From NCBI GenBank assembly GCA_000431815.1, contig FR889248.1, positions 77,283 to 122,048 of the forward strand: 44,766 bases of DNA, given 5' to 3'. The translations under genes and the position numbers were made by a program. Position 1 is the first letter of the stretch, and every line of letters starts with the position of its first letter. This document shows positions 41,139-44,766 of the stretch, one piece after another. The notes under the pieces are model-generated. The model made no database searches. It was not told where the DNA came from and saw only the letters and a list, made by a program, of their open reading frames with translations. This DNA is from Butyrivibrio sp. CAG:318 (GTDB lineage: Bacteria; Bacillota; Clostridia; Lachnospirales; Lachnospiraceae).

Positions 41139-41780
41139 ATGGAACAGGAAGTTAAGAAGGAAACCAAAATCTGCAAATACTGCAAAACGGAGATCCCCAA
41201 GAATGCAAAGGTATGTCCGGTATGCCGTAAGAAACAGAAGCATATAGGCGGGTTTATTGCACTTGGTATCGTCGCACTTATTGTTGTGATTATTATAGCA
41301 GCCAATGCGGGAAGCGATTCCAAACCAAAGAAAGTGGGCGATGACAAAAGCGCTTCGGCCGGCAACAGTGACAGTGAAGAGAAAGATGTTTTCACTAAGG
41401 GCGAGATAGCAGAAATGAACGGAGTGCAGGTGACGCTTAAGGATTATGAGGAAAGCAAAGGCACTGAATTTCTGACACCTGATGACGGAAATGTGTTTGT
41501 CATCGTGACATTTGAAATCGCCAATAATTCGGATTCTGAAATTTCGGTGAGCAGCATTGCTAGTTTCGAGGCGTATGTTGATGATTATTCGGTGAGTACA
41601 TCAATATCAGCCGAGTCAGTCAAAGACGGTGTCAGCATCCTTGACGGAACAGTGGCGGCAGGCAAGAAAATGAGTGGTATAATCGGATACGAGGTTCCGA
41701 AAGACTGGAAAAACATGGAAATAAGTTTTACAGATAATGTATGGAGCGACTCGGCATTTAAGTTTGAAATAAACAAGTAA
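41139..41780 (+). CDS. Zinc-ribbon membrane protein with DUF4352-like domain
   Basis: 213 residues. The N-terminus carries a four-cysteine zinc ribbon: CKYC (Cys12, Cys15) and CPVC (Cys26, Cys29). One membrane helix follows (about 38-58, IGGFIALGIVALIVVIII-like), then a Ser/Lys/Asp linker and a C-terminal outer beta-sandwich (NGVQVTLKDYEESKGTEFL, VFVIVTFEIANNSDSEISVS, SFEAYVDDYSVST) resembling DUF4352 and DUF5067 domains. Such proteins are common in Firmicutes with no known function. It follows the kinase by 81 bases, has a GGAGGAAAAGGA site and is followed by a terminator. The cytoplasmic ribbon could be acted on by the kinase, but this is only a guess. Confidence 0.8.
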   Translation: MEQEVKKETKICKYCKTEIPKNAKVCPVCRKKQKHIGGFIALGIVALIVVIIIAANAGSDSKPKKVGDDKSASAGNSDSEEKDVFTKGEIAEMNGVQVTLKDYEESKGTEFLTPDDGNVFVIVTFEIANNSDSEISVSSIASFEAYVDDYSVSTSISAESVKDGVSILDGTVAAGKKMSGIIGYEVPKDWKNMEISFTDNVWSDSAFKFEINK

Positions 41781-41803
41781 ATCCGTAAGTATATTTTATA
41801 TAG

Positions 41804-41835
41804 AGAGACTGTGTCGGAATGATGCAGTCTCTTTT
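41804..41835 (+). terminator. Terminator after the zinc-ribbon gene
   Basis: AGAGACTG (41804-41811) pairs with CAGTCTCT (41825-41832), perfect over 8 bases, with a 13-base loop and a short T-run (41832-41835). Confidence 0.75.
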
Positions 41836-41849
41836 GATGTACATATTTC

Positions 41850-41878
41850 TTGCGGACCCCCGGAATGTGTAGTATAAT
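41850..41878 (+). promoter_or_regulatory. Promoter of the secreted protease gene
   Basis: TTGCGG (41850-41855) and TATAAT (41873-41878) are spaced by exactly 17 bases. Transcription would start near 41885 with a short leader containing GGGAGGGAAAGAGGA. Confidence 0.75.
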
Positions 41879-41908
41879 TATAACACCTGGGGAGGGAAAG
41901 AGGAAACT

Positions 41909-44766
41909 ATGAGAAAATGGTTTAGAAGTGCCCTGGCAGTTCTTCTTGCAGGAGTAATGATGATTCCTTCAGGAGTCGTAGTACTTGCCGGGAATACGGA
42001 CAGTGGTATTACAGATGATACCATATATAATGCTTATGAGACACCGGAATATCCGCGTACAGCTTTTATTGCGGATGACAGACCGGTAGACAGGATTTAT
42101 GATGTCGCAGATGATAATAATATCGTGCAGGCAGCGGCACTTGAAAGTGCCTATATTCCGTCAGGGATTCTTACGGATTCATATCCGTCAATAAGGAATC
42201 AGAGCCCTTACGGTACATGCTGGGGATTTGCACCGACATCGCTTGCGGAACTCAGTGTATTGAATAACGATGGTACGCTTCTTGATCTGAGTGAACTTCA
42301 TTCGGTTTATTTTGCGTATCATTACACATCCGCGGATGGTAAAGACGGTGTGAAATATCTGCCGACAGCCGGCTATAATTACCTTTCCATGGGTGGCGAT
42401 TCGTCATTCATATATCATGCATATGCCAACTGGGTAGGCGTGGCAGATGAGAAGACTGCTCCTTACAGTGGGGCAGCGGCTACACTTGAAAGCGGTTTAT
42501 CGAATGATATAGCGATGAACGACAGCGCACATCTTAGGAATTTCTATATAGTAAATAAAGCTGACAGAAAATACATTAAGCAGCTTATTAAAGAATACGG
42601 CGGTGTTGGAATGTCATATTATGATGATAATCAGTATTATGATTATTCGACCAATTCCTACTATTCAACAGTATCTGATAATACTAACCATGCAATAAGT
42701 GTTGTCGGATGGGATGATGATAAGGTAACTAATTCTTCCAACAAGGGAGCCTGGCTTGTAAGGAACAGCTGGGGAAGTGACGAATACAGTCATTTCGGCT
42801 ATTTCTGGATGTCATATGACGAGCCGTCTATTTATGACAGGGTATATGCACTTGATTGTGTAAGTGATACCGGCAGCAGTGATGATGATTTTTATGATCA
42901 TAATTATCAATATGATTTATCGGCATATTCTCAATATGGCTGGATCGGCACAGGAACATCTTCCACAATTGCCAATATATTTACGGCAACGGGAACACAA
43001 TTGCTTAAGGCGGTAGGTGTGGAGACACAGAATCCGAATATTAATTATACCGTTAACATATATACAGACATTGCGAATTCATCCAATCCTGAAAGCGGAA
43101 CACTTGTAAGAACACAGACAGGAAGCTTCACATATCAGGGATTCCATACAATTAAGATGGATAATCCTTTAACGCTGACCAAGGGAGAAACATTTTCCGT
43201 AGTCATTAAACTGGAGTCCATGGATGGCAAATCAGGCGCATACTATGTAATGGAAAGCAATTATAATCTTGGTAATGCGGCATCATGGTATTGCGGTGCC
43301 GAAAAAGGTCAGAGTTTCGTATATGGTAATGGGTGGAATGACACATTCGAGCGTTGGAAAGCTAATGTTCGAATCAAGGCATATACGGATGATGTGCAGA
43401 TACAGAAACCATCCGCACCGTCCGGACTGTCAGTATCAAATACAATAGCATCACTCACGCTCAAATGGAACGCTGTAAAAGGCGCAACGGGATATGAGAT
43501 ATACAGAGCGGGAACAGATGGAAAGTACAGTAAAATAACAACAGTCACATCAACAAGCTATGTTGATACCAGTGTCAAAAATAACACACAATATTCATAC
43601 AGGATAAAAGCATACAATACAGCATGCACGAGTGCATTTTCAACAGCTGCGTCACTTAAGAAGACTCAGATATCCGTAAGTAATCTTAAGGCAGATGCCA
43701 ACGGCAGTAAAGTACAGTTGAGCTGGACCGGAGTAGTAACCGGAGCAGAAGGATATGTGATCTACAGAAGAACAGAAGGCGGAAGCTATGCTGAGATAGG
43801 CAGAACATCCGGAAACACATATTCCGATACGATAAGCGCAGGAATAAAGTATTATTATGCTGTGGCAGTTTATTCGGGAAGCAGAACGGAAGATAAGTGT
43901 CCGGAAGTCGGAGTGATGTATCTTGCAGAGCCGGCAGTAACCGGAGCATCCAACATAACCTCCGGAGTGCAGGTTAAATGGAGTAAGGTAACCGGAGCAA
44001 CCGGATACATAGTATACCGCAAGGGAGCGGGCAAAGGCTGGGCGCGCATTGCGGATATTAAGGATGGCTCAACAGTAAATTATACAGATACGACAGCGGC
44101 AAGCGGAACGACATATACATATACTGTCAGAGCATATAACAAAGACACGATGAGTGACTGGAACAGCACAAAGTCACTTATGAGAATTTCGGATACCACA
44201 TTAACCGGAGCATCCAACATAACCTCCGGAGTGCATGTTAAATGGAGTCAGGTAACCGGAGCCACAGGCTATATAGTATACCGCAAGGGAGCAGGCAAAG
44301 GCTGGGGACGCATTGCAGATATCAAGAGCGGATCAACCGTAAGTTATACAGATACGACAGCAGCAAGCGGAACGACATATACATATACAGTCAGAGCATA
44401 CAACGGAAGCACGATGGGAGACTGGCACAGCGCGAAGTCACTGATGAGACTTTCCGACACGACAGTTTCGGGAGCATCCAACATAACCTACGGAGTGCAG
44501 GTTAAATGGAGCAGGGTAACCGGAGCCACAGGCTATATAGTATACCGCAAGGGAGCAGGCAAAGGCTGGGGACGCATTGCAGATATCAAGAGCGGATCAA
44601 CCGTAAGTTATACAGATACGACAGCAGCAAGCGGAACGACATATACATATACAGTCAGAGCATACAACGGAAGCACGATGGGAGACTGGCACAGCGCGAA
44701 ATCGGTCAAGAGACTGTCAGATACTAAACTCACATCGGCATCTAAAGTAAGCGGAGGAATCAATGT
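41909..44766 (+). CDS. Secreted papain-family (C1) protease with FN3 repeats, partial
   Basis: Open from ATG 41909 to the window end (952 codons, no stop), so incomplete. A signal peptide (MRKWFRSALAVLLAGVMMI) is followed by a papain-like domain: RNQSPYGTCWGF with Cys104, NHAISVVGWDDD with His261 and WLVRNSWGSD with Asn286, a complete catalytic set. Residues about 330-490 form a beta-rich region like the lectin-like domain often found behind bacterial C1 peptidases. From about residue 495 fibronectin type III-like modules follow: two diverged copies, then units of exactly 88 residues starting at 43946, 44210, 44474 and 44738. It should be secreted or wall-bound; a wall anchor could lie beyond the window. 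GGAGGGAAAGAGGA precedes the start, and a strong promoter lies upstream. Confidence 0.88.
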   Translation, partial: MRKWFRSALAVLLAGVMMIPSGVVVLAGNTDSGITDDTIYNAYETPEYPRTAFIADDRPVDRIYDVADDNNIVQAAALESAYIPSGILTDSYPSIRNQSPYGTCWGFAPTSLAELSVLNNDGTLLDLSELHSVYFAYHYTSADGKDGVKYLPTAGYNYLSMGGDSSFIYHAYANWVGVADEKTAPYSGAAATLESGLSNDIAMNDSAHLRNFYIVNKADRKYIKQLIKEYGGVGMSYYDDNQYYDYSTNSYYSTVSDNTNHAISVVGWDDDKVTNSSNKGAWLVRNSWGSDEYSHFGYFWMSYDEPSIYDRVYALDCVSDTGSSDDDFYDHNYQYDLSAYSQYGWIGTGTSSTIANIFTATGTQLLKAVGVETQNPNINYTVNIYTDIANSSNPESGTLVRTQTGSFTYQGFHTIKMDNPLTLTKGETFSVVIKLESMDGKSGAYYVMESNYNLGNAASWYCGAEKGQSFVYGNGWNDTFERWKANVRIKAYTDDVQIQKPSAPSGLSVSNTIASLTLKWNAVKGATGYEIYRAGTDGKYSKITTVTSTSYVDTSVKNNTQYSYRIKAYNTACTSAFSTAASLKKTQISVSNLKADANGSKVQLSWTGVVTGAEGYVIYRRTEGGSYAEIGRTSGNTYSDTISAGIKYYYAVAVYSGSRTEDKCPEVGVMYLAEPAVTGASNITSGVQVKWSKVTGATGYIVYRKGAGKGWARIADIKDGSTVNYTDTTAASGTTYTYTVRAYNKDTMSDWNSTKSLMRISDTTLTGASNITSGVHVKWSQVTGATGYIVYRKGAGKGWGRIADIKSGSTVSYTDTTAASGTTYTYTVRAYNGSTMGDWHSAKSLMRLSDTTVSGASNITYGVQVKWSRVTGATGYIVYRKGAGKGWGRIADIKSGSTVSYTDTTAASGTTYTYTVRAYNGSTMGDWHSAKSVKRLSDTKLTSASKVSGGIN
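43946..44737 (+). repeat. Three tandem 264-bp FN3 repeat units
   Basis: Units begin with GCATCCAACATAACC at 43946, 44210 and 44474; a fourth begins at 44738 with a diverged start. The period is exactly 264 bases, or 88 codons. Units 2 and 3 are identical over 186 bases (44251-44436 and 44515-44700), while unit 1 differs at many silent and some coding positions. Confidence 0.93.

Noticed and set aside
44242..44727. Two ORFs of 87 and 73 codons with near-identical products in the FN3 repeats
   Set aside because: They lie in a second frame of the repeated protease sequence; their likeness comes from the DNA repeat.

Overview
The window looks like chromosomal core sequence from an anaerobic, Gram-positive, probably spore-forming member of the Clostridia, most likely the family Lachnospiraceae. 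The evidence is the gene set: FabK-type enoyl reductase, spmB, spoVG, a CwlD-type amidase, mecA, a glgC/glgD pair, the DnaD/DnaC primosome pair, a long-form PRPP synthetase, strong AGGAGG ribosome-binding sites and Gram-positive wall genes. I saw no rRNA, tRNA, CRISPR array, transposase or phage gene. Species cannot be told by reading alone.

Layout. 1-785: the tail of a probable AI-2E-family transporter, a terminator and spmB. 786-1103: a gene-poor stretch with a hairpin, a GC-rich patch and a good promoter followed by an inverted-repeat operator candidate. 1104-3375: fabK-fabZ-degV, a fatty-acid synthesis and fatty-acid-binding unit. 3550-9138: a BMP-type nucleoside ABC transporter (lipoprotein, double ATPase, two permeases) with xanthine phosphoribosyltransferase, forming a purine uptake and salvage unit. 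9304-12250 (minus): tex and mecA. 12463-14677: a Ser/Thr kinase fused to a degenerate MinD/ParA-like P-loop domain, a second stand-alone degenerate P-loop protein and one or two small ORFs. 14820-19085: a membrane-anchored GH18 protein, a CwlD-like amidase, Sua5 and RpiB. 19183-26175: a complete F-type ATP synthase operon whose c subunit carries the Na+-binding residues. 26242-31725: a YwmB-like protein, an unrecognised 840-residue surface protein and a class A penicillin-binding protein. 31781-36455 (minus): prs, dnaC-like, dnaD-like and murC. 36713-39423: glgC, glgD and spoVG. 39484-41780: an XRE-like regulator divergent from a second, membrane-attached Ser/Thr kinase, then a zinc-ribbon/DUF4352-type membrane protein. 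41909 to the end: a secreted papain-family protease with tandem FN3 repeats, cut by the window edge.

How the genes fit together. Most of the window is housekeeping: fatty-acid synthesis, purine salvage feeding PRPP-dependent reactions, ATP synthesis, wall synthesis and remodelling (murC, PBP, amidase, GH18), replication restart and glycogen synthesis. The least explained parts are the kinase/pseudo-P-loop locus (12463-14677), the HTH-kinase-zinc-ribbon locus (39484-41780) and the 840-residue protein beside the PBP. The first of these is the best candidate for an undescribed system: two adjacent P-loop-like domains share the same loss of the Walker A lysine, one of them is fused to an apparently active kinase, and that kinase ORF has no ordinary start codon. 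Functions there are inference only.
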